A stretch of 64,000 bases of DNA from Streptomonospora salina (GTDB taxonomy: Bacteria > Actinomycetota > Actinomycetes > Streptosporangiales > Streptosporangiaceae). Under the pieces are notes generated by a model. It was not told where the DNA came from and did no database searches. It saw only the letters and a program-made list of their open reading frames with translations. This document shows, piece after piece, positions 38,961-47,139 of the stretch (within the stretch, counting starts at the first letter, position 1; each line of letters starts with the position of its first letter). Position numbers and translations under genes: made by a program. The DNA lies in assembly GCF_014204715.1 (NCBI RefSeq), contig NZ_JACHLY010000001.1, positions 4,548,501 through 4,612,500 on the forward strand. The letters are read 5' to 3'.

Positions 38961-39785
38961 ATGGCCGAGCACGACGAGTCGGTGACGGGCGCGGCGCGGG
39001 CGACCGGCCCGCTGGTGCGCAGCGCCACCGAGCGCGGCGTAACCGAGATCACGCTGGACTCACCGGCCAACCGCAACGCGCTGTCGGCGCGGCTGCGCGC
39101 CGAGCTGGCCGCCGAGCTCGCCGCCGCGATGGACGACGGCGCCGTACGGGCGGTGGTGCTCACCGGCGCGGGACCGGCCTTCTGCGCCGGCGCCGACCTC
39201 GCGGAGGTCGCGGCCGAGCGCGCCGGACAGCCGCCGCCGGTCCCCGCTCCCGGCATGCCCGAACTGTTCTCCGCGATCATGGATGCGCCCAAACCCGTGG
39301 TCGCCAAGCTCAACGGCCCGGCCCGCGCCGGCGGTATCGGCCTGGTGGCGGCCGCCGACATCGCCGTGGCTCCCGACGACGCCACGTTCGCCTTCACCGA
39401 GGTGCGCATCGGCGTCGTCCCGGCGATCATCTCGGTGCCGGTCGCCGCCCGGATGCACGACCGACAGCTCGCGCGCTACTTCCTGACCGGGGAGCAGTTC
39501 AGTGCCGCGGCGGCGGCCGAGGCCGGACTGGTGACGACCGCCGTGGCGCGCGACGAGCTGGATCCGCAGACCGAAGCGGTCCTGGACGGCTTCCGCGCAG
39601 CCGCCCCCCGGGCGCTGAGCGCGACCAAGGACCTGCTCGGGCGCGCCGCGGCGGTGCCGCCGCAGGAGCGCGCCGCGGAGATCGCCCGCATGGGCGAGCT
39701 GTCCGCAAAGCATTTCGCAAGCGAGGACGCTGCCGAAGGCCGTGCCGCGTTCCGGGAGAAGAGATCCCCGAGTTGGGTGCTGTAA
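38961..39785 (+). CDS. Enoyl-CoA hydratase/isomerase family protein
   Basis: The 274-residue crotonase-fold enzyme has the oxyanion-hole blocks AFCAGADL and ARAGGIGLVAAADIAVA, and an acidic TEVRIGVVPAIIS matching the active-site Glu region of hydratases. PANRNALSARL is the conserved start of the fold. The specific acyl-CoA is not evident; it could be a methylglutaconyl-type hydratase. The TAATG junction overlaps the next gene by one base, indicating coupling. Confidence 0.88.
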   Translation: MAEHDESVTGAARATGPLVRSATERGVTEITLDSPANRNALSARLRAELAAELAAAMDDGAVRAVVLTGAGPAFCAGADLAEVAAERAGQPPPVPAPGMPELFSAIMDAPKPVVAKLNGPARAGGIGLVAAADIAVAPDDATFAFTEVRIGVVPAIISVPVAARMHDRQLARYFLTGEQFSAAAAAEAGLVTTAVARDELDPQTEAVLDGFRAAAPRALSATKDLLGRAAAVPPQERAAEIARMGELSAKHFASEDAAEGRAAFREKRSPSWVL

Positions 39786-40447
39786 TGGACGACGTGACTT
39801 ACTCAGGAGATACGCGGGTCGGCGGACCCGCCGACGTACGTGAACTGTCCGAGCTCACCATCAGCAAGCTGGCCGTCGGGCCGATGGACAACAACGTCTA
39901 CCTGCTGCGGTGCCGCCGCACCGGCGAGGCCGTGCTGATCGACGCGGCCGCCGAGGCCGACCGGATCCTGGAGCTCATCGGGCAGGACGGTCTGGCCCGT
40001 ACCGTCACCACCCACCGCCACCCCGACCACTGGGGTGCGCTGGCCGAAGTGGTCGGGACCACGGGAGCGCGCACCGTCGCGCATCCGGACGACGCCGACG
40101 AGCTTCCGGTGTCGGTCGACGAGCCCGTCGAGGACGGTTCCCGCGTGCCCGTGGGGGAGTGCGAACTCCAGGTGATCCACCTGCGCGGCCACACACCCGG
40201 GTCGATCGCGCTGCGCTACGACGAGCCCGGCGGCCGCACGCACCTGTTCACCGGCGACAGCCTCTTCCCCGGCGGCGTCGGAAAGACGGGCTCGGCGGCG
40301 GAGTTCCGGTCCCTGATCACCGATGTGGAGGAGCGCGTGTTCGGCGTCCTCGGCGACGACACCTGGGTCTACCCCGGCCACGGGAAGGACACCGCGCTCG
40401 GCACGGAGCGCCCCAACCTCGGGGAGTGGCACGCCCGCGGCTGGTGA
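39785..40447 (+). CDS. MBL-fold metallo-hydrolase (glyoxalase II-like)
   Basis: The 220-residue metallo-beta-lactamase fold protein has the zinc motif THRHPDHWGAL (H-x-H-x-D-H, about residues 77-82), LRGHTPGSIAL, a later Asp in FTGDSLFPGGVGKT and H in YPGHGKDT, which complete a binuclear site like glyoxalase II. It is translationally coupled to the enoyl-CoA hydratase gene, suggesting a shared thioester or acyl metabolism. The substrate is unknown. Confidence 0.88.
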   Translation: MDDVTYSGDTRVGGPADVRELSELTISKLAVGPMDNNVYLLRCRRTGEAVLIDAAAEADRILELIGQDGLARTVTTHRHPDHWGALAEVVGTTGARTVAHPDDADELPVSVDEPVEDGSRVPVGECELQVIHLRGHTPGSIALRYDEPGGRTHLFTGDSLFPGGVGKTGSAAEFRSLITDVEERVFGVLGDDTWVYPGHGKDTALGTERPNLGEWHARGW

Positions 40448-40460
40448 GCGCCCGGCGGCG

Positions 40461-40937
40461 TCAAGGAAGGTCCGACTCCTCGGCGTCCGCGGGTTCGTCC
40501 TCCCGGCGGACGGCGCTCTCCTCGGCGCTGTAAGCCTCGTGGTCGGCCCCCGGGTCGCGGGCGATCAAGGTGTCCTCGTGGTGCTCGCGGACACCCTCGT
40601 CCGTCGCGACGACGCGGACCCCGCCGGGCTCCTGCTCGGGGGCCGGCGGCGGGAACTCGTCGGCGGTGCGGGCGGTGCTGCCCACGGCGCCGGGGACGTC
40701 GGGCCGGTCACGCGCGAGCGCCTCGTCCAAGGGCTCTCCGGACTCCTCGAACGGTCTACCCGACTCCTTCTCGGTGCCGGCCGCCCCGGACTCACCCGTG
40801 CCCTCGGGCACGCGGCCCGGCAGCGACTGGTCCTCGGTGCTGTCCTCCTGCGCCGGCAGCCCCGCTTCCTCCCAGTCGGCGGCGGTGTCGTTGACCGGGT
40901 CCTCCGGGTTCCGGCCCTCCGGGCGGTTCTCACTCAT
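40461..40937 (-). CDS. DUF5709 family acidic protein
   Basis: The 158-residue protein is highly acidic and Pro/Gly-rich with few hydrophobic residues, so it is probably largely disordered. The repeated D-T-A-A-D-W-E-E-A-G-L start, the GRPFEESGEPLDEALARD part and the terminal EDEPADAEESDLP resemble actinobacterial DUF5709. It is convergent with the MBL gene, the stops being 13 bases apart. Function unknown. Confidence 0.8.
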   Translation of the reverse strand: MSENRPEGRNPEDPVNDTAADWEEAGLPAQEDSTEDQSLPGRVPEGTGESGAAGTEKESGRPFEESGEPLDEALARDRPDVPGAVGSTARTADEFPPPAPEQEPGGVRVVATDEGVREHHEDTLIARDPGADHEAYSAEESAVRREDEPADAEESDLP

Positions 40938-41064
40938 GTCCGCCCGCTATCCCGGTCCCGGGGCGCGTAACCGCCCGCCGACCCGGGCCCCGGCAGTGGC
41001 CGACGGCCGGCTCGGCGGAGCACGCGCGCCCGCGCCGCTTTCAGAGCGGTTTTCAGAACCGGTT

Positions 41065-41499
41065 TCAGAACGGCGAGGTGCGGTCGGGCAGGGGGCGCCG
41101 GCCGACGAAACCGAGGTCGGTGCGGTGGTACCAGCCGAGTTCGGATTCGCCCTCAAGCCAGCACAACCGCACCGATACCCCGTCGAGCAGAGCGGGGAAG
41201 TCGATGAGCAGCGGCGCGATGCCCTTGACCTCGATTCCGGTGTCGGCGAACCAGCTCTGCAGCTCCATCAGCCGGGCCTCGGCGGCCTTCAGTTCGGCAC
41301 GCCCGCCCAGCGCCGAATCACCGCCGCGCAGATCGGCGGCGAGTTCGGCGAGGTCGGCGCGCAGGGTGACCAGTTCGTCCGCCGTGCGGTGGACGTCGGG
41401 CATGAGTTCGCGGGCCTCGGCGAGGGTGAAAACGTGCGGTTCGCTGCTGCGGCCCTCGGCGAACGGGTCGGCGGGAGGCGGTGCGGCGTCGTCGTCCAT
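41065..41499 (-). CDS. DUF2203 family protein
   Basis: The 144-residue protein has FTLAEARELMPDV, a helical hairpin, then EVKGIAPLLIDFPALLDG and LCWLEGESELGWYH, matching DUF2203. It has no signal or membrane segment. The family is widespread but uncharacterised. It lies downstream of the CHAT gene, separated by a terminator-like palindrome, so it is probably a separate unit. Confidence 0.88.
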   Translation of the reverse strand: MDDDAAPPPADPFAEGRSSEPHVFTLAEARELMPDVHRTADELVTLRADLAELAADLRGGDSALGGRAELKAAEARLMELQSWFADTGIEVKGIAPLLIDFPALLDGVSVRLCWLEGESELGWYHRTDLGFVGRRPLPDRTSPF

Positions 41500-41531
41500 A
41501 CCCGAACGCTAGACCATTCCCGGGTTCCGGC

Positions 41532-41563
41532 GCCGGGGCGGGCGCGGCCGCGCCCGCCCCGGC
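41532..41563 (-). terminator. Perfect 14-bp hairpin directly after the CHAT gene
   Basis: GCCGGGGCGGGCGC (41532-41545) pairs exactly with GCGCCCGCCCCGGC (41550-41563) around a GGCC loop that is itself self-complementary, so the whole 32 bases are one palindrome. It starts 4 bases beyond the CHAT stop codon on the minus strand, a good factor-independent terminator without a U-tract. Confidence 0.8.
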
Positions 41564-41567
41564 CGCT

Positions 41568-44180
41568 TCATCCGGTGCCGTAGCAGACGAAGCCGGCCCC
41601 GGCGAGGTGGTCGGCGACGGCGCGGGCGGGCGCGGTCCCTGCGCGCAGCGCCCGGTGGAACCCCAGCATGGCGGATCCGACGGTCCGGTCGCTGACCGGA
41701 AGCACGCCGGCGACCACGACCCGGCCGCCCATCGCGAGCAGCGACGCGGCCATTCCCAGGGGAGCCCCCGACGACGCCGGCATCGCGCCGCCCACCCAGC
41801 ACGACGACAGCACGGTCACCCGCGGTGCGCGGGAGAGGCGTTCGATGTCGTAGGCGAACAGCGGCCCGTCCTCCATCCGCACCGCCGCGAGCATCGGAGT
41901 CTGCGCCGACGCCGAACCGTGCGCGGCCAGGTGGGCGACGCCTGCGCCCGCCGCCGCCCGCAGCACCTGCTCGACGCGGGCCTCTGCGCCGCGCAGTACC
42001 GCGGCGCCCGGGTACACCGACGCGAGCGCCCCCACCTCGCCGGCGGCGCCCTGGGGAGCGCCACCGGCGGCCAGCACCACCCGCCCGGGCCCGGTCGGCG
42101 GGTCCGCGTCGGCGCCGCCGCCTGCCAGCCAGGCCCGGCCCGAGGGCGCCACGCTGACCTCGCGGCCGCGCAGACTCGGCAGCAGGCCCCACGGCAGCGC
42201 CTGTACCGGGGGAGACGGGGCGATCACCAGGGGCCGGTCGCCGACCGTTTCGGAGACCGGACCGATCAGCAGGCGATCGACGCGGCGGGCCGCCGCCGCG
42301 ACGCCGTCGGGAGCAGACGTCTCTTCGTCTCCCGACAGCACCCGCGTGCGGGCGGCGTAGGACAGTTTCGCCACGGCGTCCTCGACGGCGGGCGCGGACG
42401 GAAGCGGGTGCAGGCGCGTGCGGCCGTCGACGACGGTGATCGCGGTGTCCGTGCCGTGCACGCGGACATAGCGGACGAAGGCGCGGCCGGCCAGGTTCCG
42501 GGACAGCGCCGCGGCCGCCGGCGGTTCGTGCCGGGACGGTGCGCCGCCGCTCTCGGCGGTCATGCAGTCGGCGTGCCACTGGGCCGTGCTCAGGGTTTCG
42601 GCGAGCGCGGGGAGTTCGCGCCGGGCGGCGGCGTCTCCGCGGTGCGCGCGGGCGTGCAGGGCGCGGCACCGGTCCAGCAGGTCCAGCCACGGGCCGTTGC
42701 GGCACGGACCCGCGGGCAGCGCCGGTGCTGAGGCGAACTCGGTCCAGTCCAGCGCCGCCGGCGCATCGCCCGCGCGCAGTGCGGCGCGTGCGCCCGCCGC
42801 GGCGACCTCGCGCCGGTGGGCGCGGGCGTGGACGATCAGTTCCAGGTGGCGGGCCGGCCGGTGCCCGCCGGGCGGGTCCACCAGCCGGCCGCGGGGGGAC
42901 CGGTGGTCGCCGGCGGCGATGACGCGCAGCGCCGCGGCTTCGGGGCCCGACGGAAGCATCGCCGACACCGGCCCCAGCGGAGCGCTGTGGACGCAGTGCG
43001 CCAGGGCCGTGGCGGCTTCGGCGGTGTCGGCGCAGCCGGAGCCGGCGCCTGCGGGCGGCGGGCAGCGGTGCGTGTCGTCGCGGCGCGGGTTCGGCGGCGC
43101 CGCGCCCGGCCCGGGGCCGGCGCCCCCGTTCGCCGGTCCCCGGCGGGTCGAAGGCCGGGTGAACCGCGGCGGGGCCGAGCGCTGCGCGGGCACGGCGCTG
43201 TGGCGGGCGGACCATTCGATCAGGCGGGCGAGTTCGGCCCAGAGGGAGTCGTCGCTGAAGCCGCGTCGCAGCCGGCGGGCGAGGCCGCGTGCGGCGCGGG
43301 TGTCCCCGCGCGCCAGCAGGACTTTGGCCTGCAGCAGTCCCGCCGTCGCCGCCTCCGTGGTCGCCCGGCCGCCGCCGTACCGCCCCGAGGCGGCGCCCAG
43401 TTCGCCCAGTCCGCCCAGCATCCGCGCGGCCTCGCGGTGCATACCCGCCGCCAGGAGCGCGTCGGCGTGGTCCATGCGCACCAGCGGCAGCCGCTGCGCC
43501 GGGACGAGGCGCTCGGCCTCGCCGAAGCAGGCGACCGCGCGGGCCGGGTCGCCGGTGCGCACCGCGAGGCAGCCGAGGTTCTGCAGCGCGACTCCGCGCA
43601 GCGCGGTCTGCCCGCTGTCGGAGGCGCGGCTGAGCGCGCCTTCGAGGTCGGCGGCGGATTCGGCGAGGCTGCCCGCGTACATCAGCGCCAGGCCGCGGTT
43701 GCTCAGCACTCCCGGCAGCAGGCTGCGGTCCGTGTCGCCGTCGAGGGCGTCCAGTGCCGCGTCGAACCCGGCGACGGCCGTGTCGAAGCGGCCGTGCTGG
43801 GCCGCCGCCAGGCCGTGGTGGGTCAGCAGCATCGCGCGCGCCGAGGCGGTGTCGGCGCTCAGGCGGGCGAGGGTGCGCGCCGCGTATCCGCCGCTTCCGC
43901 GCAGGGCGAGCAGGCCCAGCCGGGAGGCGCGGGCCTGGGCCGCGTGCTCGGGGTCGCCCGCCCGCGCCGCGACGGCCGCCGATTGGCGCAGCAGGCGTTC
44001 GGCGCCGGCGGGGTCGCCCAGTTCGCGGCGGGCCGCGCCCAGGGTCCGCAGGGCGATCGACCGGGTGGTGGGGGTGCAGTCGTCGCCGAGGACCTGTTCG
44101 GCCCGGCGCCGGGCCAGATCGGGGTCGCGCGCGACCAGAGTGATGGGATCGAGGGTGCCGTCGGTCCGCCCAGGGGTCAT
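41568..44180 (-). CDS. TPR-CHAT (caspase-like) protein, 870 aa
   Basis: Residues about 1-330 form tandem TPR-like helical hairpins (ATTRSIALRTLGAARRELGD; FDTAVAGFDAALDAL; NRGLALMYAGSLAESAADLEGAL; LQNLGCLAVRTGDPARAVACF). A Pro/Ala-rich linker (about 335-400) follows, then another helical part and a C-terminal CHAT peptidase domain (about 590-870). The caspase-fold dyad is H754 in HLAAHGSAS and C794 in VLSSCWVGG, with LPWGLLPSL and VVVAGVLPVSD also typical. CHAT domains are cysteine proteases related to separase and caspase. It is the last gene of the sigma-factor cassette, though a 444-base gap precedes it. Both catalytic residues are present, so activity is likely. Confidence 0.9.
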   Translation of the reverse strand: MTPGRTDGTLDPITLVARDPDLARRRAEQVLGDDCTPTTRSIALRTLGAARRELGDPAGAERLLRQSAAVAARAGDPEHAAQARASRLGLLALRGSGGYAARTLARLSADTASARAMLLTHHGLAAAQHGRFDTAVAGFDAALDALDGDTDRSLLPGVLSNRGLALMYAGSLAESAADLEGALSRASDSGQTALRGVALQNLGCLAVRTGDPARAVACFGEAERLVPAQRLPLVRMDHADALLAAGMHREAARMLGGLGELGAASGRYGGGRATTEAATAGLLQAKVLLARGDTRAARGLARRLRRGFSDDSLWAELARLIEWSARHSAVPAQRSAPPRFTRPSTRRGPANGGAGPGPGAAPPNPRRDDTHRCPPPAGAGSGCADTAEAATALAHCVHSAPLGPVSAMLPSGPEAAALRVIAAGDHRSPRGRLVDPPGGHRPARHLELIVHARAHRREVAAAGARAALRAGDAPAALDWTEFASAPALPAGPCRNGPWLDLLDRCRALHARAHRGDAAARRELPALAETLSTAQWHADCMTAESGGAPSRHEPPAAAALSRNLAGRAFVRYVRVHGTDTAITVVDGRTRLHPLPSAPAVEDAVAKLSYAARTRVLSGDEETSAPDGVAAAARRVDRLLIGPVSETVGDRPLVIAPSPPVQALPWGLLPSLRGREVSVAPSGRAWLAGGGADADPPTGPGRVVLAAGGAPQGAAGEVGALASVYPGAAVLRGAEARVEQVLRAAAGAGVAHLAAHGSASAQTPMLAAVRMEDGPLFAYDIERLSRAPRVTVLSSCWVGGAMPASSGAPLGMAASLLAMGGRVVVAGVLPVSDRTVGSAMLGFHRALRAGTAPARAVADHLAGAGFVCYGTG

Positions 44181-44624
44181 GGGGCAGTGCCTTTCGCCGC
44201 CGGTGCGAGGGGGTCAGTGGAGCGGGGCTGAGCGCACGGCCGGCGCCCGCCGTTTCCGCATACGCAACGTGACCGACGGTACCGACCCGGTTGCGTATCC
44301 GTGTAGGGCGAAGGCCCGCCCTGTCCGGATCCCCCCGGTACGTGCCCCGGCAGTGTCCGCATCAACCGGGCATACCGCCCCCTGGCGGCCTGCCCGCAAC
44401 AGCGGCCGGGGACCGCCCCAATCCCGCGTGCCCGGACCGCGGCCCCGGTGCCGGACACGTTCGGGAATCCGGCCGGGCACGGTGGGCGGACGGGGTGCCG
44501 GCGCGTCGGTCGCCTCCCCGGATGCCGGGGACGCGGACGGAGCTGCGGGCCTCGCCGGAGACCGCGGGGCGGGCGTCGCTGGGACGCGGGGCCCGTGACG
44601 GACGGGCCGGGCACCGGAAGCCGT
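44181..44624. other. Gap inside the sigma-CHAT cassette, no gene supported
   Basis: The 444 bases are unusual for an otherwise tight cassette. One minus-strand frame of 145 codons spans it but is Arg/Pro-rich and looks out of phase with coding bias. The only clear structure is a 9-base inverted repeat at 44260-44298, 80-120 bases before the CHAT start. The gap probably holds a separate promoter or regulatory site for the CHAT gene. Confidence 0.5.
44260..44298. promoter_or_regulatory. Inverted repeat upstream of CHAT gene
   Basis: ATACGCAAC (44260-44268) is matched exactly by GTTGCGTAT (44290-44298) with 21 bases between. The sequence is AT-richer than its surroundings and its half-sites face the CHAT start, so it is a candidate operator or promoter element. 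Centre-to-centre spacing is 30 bases, about three helical turns. Confidence 0.45.
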
Positions 44625-45149
44625 TCAGAGGGTGAGCCAGGGGGTGGCGACCGGGCGCTCGGCGGCGGAGCCGTGGAGGACGAGGCTGATCGGGCCGGTG
44701 GGTATGGCGGCGGCGACGAATGAGCCGCCGTCGTCGACGGCGGACCAGGCGCTGCCCCGGGCCGTGCGTATCTCGACCTGCGTCGGGCCCGCCGGGTCGA
44801 TGCGCCCGACCAGGGTGCGCAGGTCGTCGTCGGCGGTGACTTCCACGCCCACGGAGGTGTCGGCGGTATCGAAACGCAGGTAGCGCGGCGCGTCGGCGAG
44901 GGCGCCGGAGTCGCGGACGCCGGCGGCCGGAGTGTCGGCGGAGTCGGTGCGCAGCTCGGTCATCACCGCGTCGTCGCGGCGTGCGGCGTAGGCGGCTCGG
45001 GCCGCCGCGCGGACCGCGCCGCTGACGGGACCGCCGGGGCCGTGCTCGGCGTGCAGTTCGGCGACGAGGCGGTCGAGGTCGGGCTCGCCGGCGTCCTCGC
45101 CCTGCGAAAGCGGGGGCGCCCCCTCGGGCGCCGGGTCGCTGCCGGTCAT
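44625..45149 (-). CDS. Small beta-rich partner protein of the sigma-CHAT cassette
   Basis: I do not recognise a named family. The 174-residue protein has an acidic, disordered N-terminus (about 1-25), a helical part with LDRLVAELHAEHG and AVRAAARAAYAARRDD (about 28-70), and a beta-rich C-terminal half (about 85-174, RYLRFDTADTSVGVEV, then VEIRTARGSAWSAVDDGG). It ends in T-x-W-L-x-L. I chose the ATG at 45149 since AGGAAGG lies 7 bases before it; an ATG at 45170 overlapping the sigma stop (ATGA) is the alternative. Position between sigma factor and CHAT suggests a sensor, adaptor or protease target. That is inference. Confidence 0.78.
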   Translation of the reverse strand: MTGSDPAPEGAPPLSQGEDAGEPDLDRLVAELHAEHGPGGPVSGAVRAAARAAYAARRDDAVMTELRTDSADTPAAGVRDSGALADAPRYLRFDTADTSVGVEVTADDDLRTLVGRIDPAGPTQVEIRTARGSAWSAVDDGGSFVAAAIPTGPISLVLHGSAAERPVATPWLTL

Positions 45150-45166
45150 GAGGGTGCCTTCCTGGG

Positions 45167-45838
45167 TCATCGCCTGCCCGGGCCCGCCGGTCGGGCCCGG
45201 TCCCGTTCCCGGCCGTCGCCCGGGTCAGTGCGGGCGCTCCCCTCCTCCGCGCCGCCGTCGCCGCGGGGAGCGCCGGCCCCGTAGCCCTGCTCGGTGAGCA
45301 GGCGCTGCAGCCGGCGGCGGACGCGGCGGCGCACGGCCGGGACCTCGGCCTGCCGCAGTCCCGCGAACTCGGCGACGTCGGGGGCGGGCGAGCGCGGGGC
45401 GTGCAGCTCCAGGACGGCCACCGTCCGATCGGGTTCCGCCAGCGCGGCGATCGCGCGGCGCACCAGCGAGTCGCGTTCGGCCGCCACGGTGATCTCCTCG
45501 GGGCTGCGGCGGTCGACCGCGTGGAGCCACTCGGGTTCGGCGGGCGGGGCGCGCCGGGCCAGTCGGCGGATTCTGCCGCACTCGCGCTGGGTGGCGGTCG
45601 CCAGCCACGGGCCGACGCGGTCCGGCGTCCGGAGCCGGGAGAGGTGCTCGGCCAGATTGGACCATACGGTCTGCTCGGCGTCCTGCGCGTCGTGCGGCGA
45701 CAGGCCGTAGCTGCGTACGACGGCGTGCACCCGCACGGCGAACCTGTCGATCAGCGCCTCCCACGCCGTCTCGTCGTCGCTCAGGGCCCGTTTCACCAGC
45801 TCGCCCGTCGAGGCCTCGGCGTAGGACTGGTCAGCCAC
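45167..45838 (-). CDS. Sigma-70 family (ECF-like) RNA polymerase sigma factor
   Basis: The 223-residue protein has sigma region 2 (about residues 10-85, WEALIDRFAVRVHAVVRSYGLS, DAQDAEQTVWSNLAEHL, PWLATATQRECGRIRR) and region 4 (about 125-195, AIAALAEPDRTVAVLELHAPRS, with a helix-turn-helix VAEFAGLRQAEVPAVRRRVRRRL). A short charged tail follows. The GTG at 45838 is chosen because GGGGGG lies 5 bases upstream and region 2 starts soon after; longer in-frame starts are Pro/Ala-rich. No anti-sigma gene adjoins. It begins the sigma - beta protein - CHAT cassette. Confidence 0.85.
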   Translation of the reverse strand: MADQSYAEASTGELVKRALSDDETAWEALIDRFAVRVHAVVRSYGLSPHDAQDAEQTVWSNLAEHLSRLRTPDRVGPWLATATQRECGRIRRLARRAPPAEPEWLHAVDRRSPEEITVAAERDSLVRRAIAALAEPDRTVAVLELHAPRSPAPDVAEFAGLRQAEVPAVRRRVRRRLQRLLTEQGYGAGAPRGDGGAEEGSARTDPGDGRERDRARPAGPGRR

Positions 45839-46057
45839 TCGCACCCCCCAGTAGACTCGCACCTCCCGCCTCGCGCGCAGGGCAACAATAGCCGCTCGTC
45901 TGAGGGGAAGCGGGGGGAACGCCGGATCCGGCCGTGGCGGACCTGGTGCCGATGGGGCCGATGGGGCACAATGGGCGCAGGAAAATCCAGGGACGGACAG
46001 CTCCTCTTCGGGTACGAGGGCGTCGGGGAAGCGCACTCGTTCGTATCAGGAGGTTCG

Positions 46058-46555
46058 GTGTCCGCACGTGGCGTCTTGTACGTCCACTCCGCGCCTGCGG
46101 CGCTGTGCCCACACGTCGAGTGGGCGGTCGCGGGTGTGGTTGGCGTGCCTGTGAAACTCGAATGGAGCTCCCAGCCGGCGGCTCCCGGAACTCATCGCGC
46201 CGAACTGAACTGGCAGGGGGCCCCGGGCACCTCCGGTGCCCTCGCTTCGGCACTCAACGGTTGGCAGAAGCTGCGCTACGAAGTCACCGAGGAAGCCACT
46301 CCCGGTTGCGACGGCGTCCGCTACAGCTACACCCCCACTCTGGGGATCTTCACCGCCGTCACCAGCGCCGCGGGCGAGGTGACGGTGTCGGAGTCGCGGC
46401 TGCGCAACGCCGTCGAACGCGCCCAAGCCCATGAGGGCGTCGACCTCGGGGCCGAACTCGACCGGCTCACCGGGCGGATCTGGGACGAGGAGCTCGAACC
46501 CTTCCGCTATGCGGGCGACGGCGCACCGGTGCGCTGGCTGCACGCCGCGGGCTGA
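46058..46555 (+). CDS. DUF3145 family protein
   Basis: The 165-residue protein starts with RGVLYVHSAPAALCPHVEWAV, then LNWQGAPGTSGALASAL, RYEVTEEATPGCDG and ends with DDELEPFRYAGDGAPVRWLH-like sequence (here WDEELEPFRYAGDG), all typical of actinobacterial DUF3145. It has no signal peptide. The GTG follows CAGGAGG at 5 bases. It is divergent from the sigma cassette, sharing about 220 bases of promoter region. Function unknown. Confidence 0.9.
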   Translation: MSARGVLYVHSAPAALCPHVEWAVAGVVGVPVKLEWSSQPAAPGTHRAELNWQGAPGTSGALASALNGWQKLRYEVTEEATPGCDGVRYSYTPTLGIFTAVTSAAGEVTVSESRLRNAVERAQAHEGVDLGAELDRLTGRIWDEELEPFRYAGDGAPVRWLHAAG

Positions 46556-46572
46556 CGGGAGCCGGGAGCGCC

Positions 46573-46606
46573 CTCCCGGCGGAGGAGGCCCGGGAACCGC
46601 CGGGAG
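46573..46606. terminator. Hairpin between DUF3145 and DUF1707 genes
   Basis: CTCCCGGC (46573-46580) pairs with GCCGGGAG (46599-46606), an 8-base-pair stem with an 18-base loop between convergent genes. Probable terminator. Confidence 0.45.
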
Positions 46607-46653
46607 TGCGCACGGCGGGAGCCGCGAAGCACGGTGCCCGGTGGAGGCCGTCG

Positions 46654-47106
46654 TCAGTCTCCGTCGTGATTGCGGTCGCTCGGCGGCCCGGCGATGGCCC
46701 CGGCCAGGGTGAACAGGAACATGAACCCGATGGGGATCATCGGCCAGAACAGCACCGGCTCGGCGGCGATGATGCTGGTCACGCCCCAGATTCCGATCAG
46801 TACCACGGACACGGAGGCCAGACCGCGCCAGGGCTCCAGGCGCTCCCGCCATTCCGGGCTGACACGCTTGCCGCGGCCGCCGGCCTCCTCCGCCGGCTCG
46901 GGGACCGCCGGCGGCTCCGGCAAGTCGCGGGTCAGCGGCGACAGCTCACCGACGGTCGTGGCCCCGATGGCCCTGTTCAAGCGGTCCTGGTACTCGTCGA
47001 ATCCGAGCCGGCCTTCCCGCAGGGCGACGGCCAGACGCTCGGCGCACGCGTCGCGGTCGGCGTCTCCGGCCCGCATCTGCTCCGGAGGCAACTCCCGGTC
47101 ATCCAT
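46654..47106 (-). CDS. DUF1707 membrane protein, paralog 1
   Basis: The 150-residue protein has a DUF1707 (SHOCT-like) helical domain (about residues 8-60, MRAGDADRDACAERLAVAL, LGFDEYQDRLNRAIGATT), a Pro/Glu linker, and two hydrophobic segments (about 97-140, SVSVVLIGIWGVTSIIAAE; PMIPIGFMFLFTLAGAI). Such proteins anchor a small helical domain to the membrane; function unknown. ATG start. Nearest neighbours are two similar genes in tandem. Confidence 0.88.
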   Translation of the reverse strand: MDDRELPPEQMRAGDADRDACAERLAVALREGRLGFDEYQDRLNRAIGATTVGELSPLTRDLPEPPAVPEPAEEAGGRGKRVSPEWRERLEPWRGLASVSVVLIGIWGVTSIIAAEPVLFWPMIPIGFMFLFTLAGAIAGPPSDRNHDGD

Positions 47107-47139
47107 ACTCGTCGATCCCTCCAGCCGGAGCGGTGACGC

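Noticed and set aside
44177-44614. 145-codon minus-strand frame in the CHAT gap
   Set aside because: Arg/Pro/Gly-rich translation without coding bias; the inverted repeat supports a regulatory reading instead.
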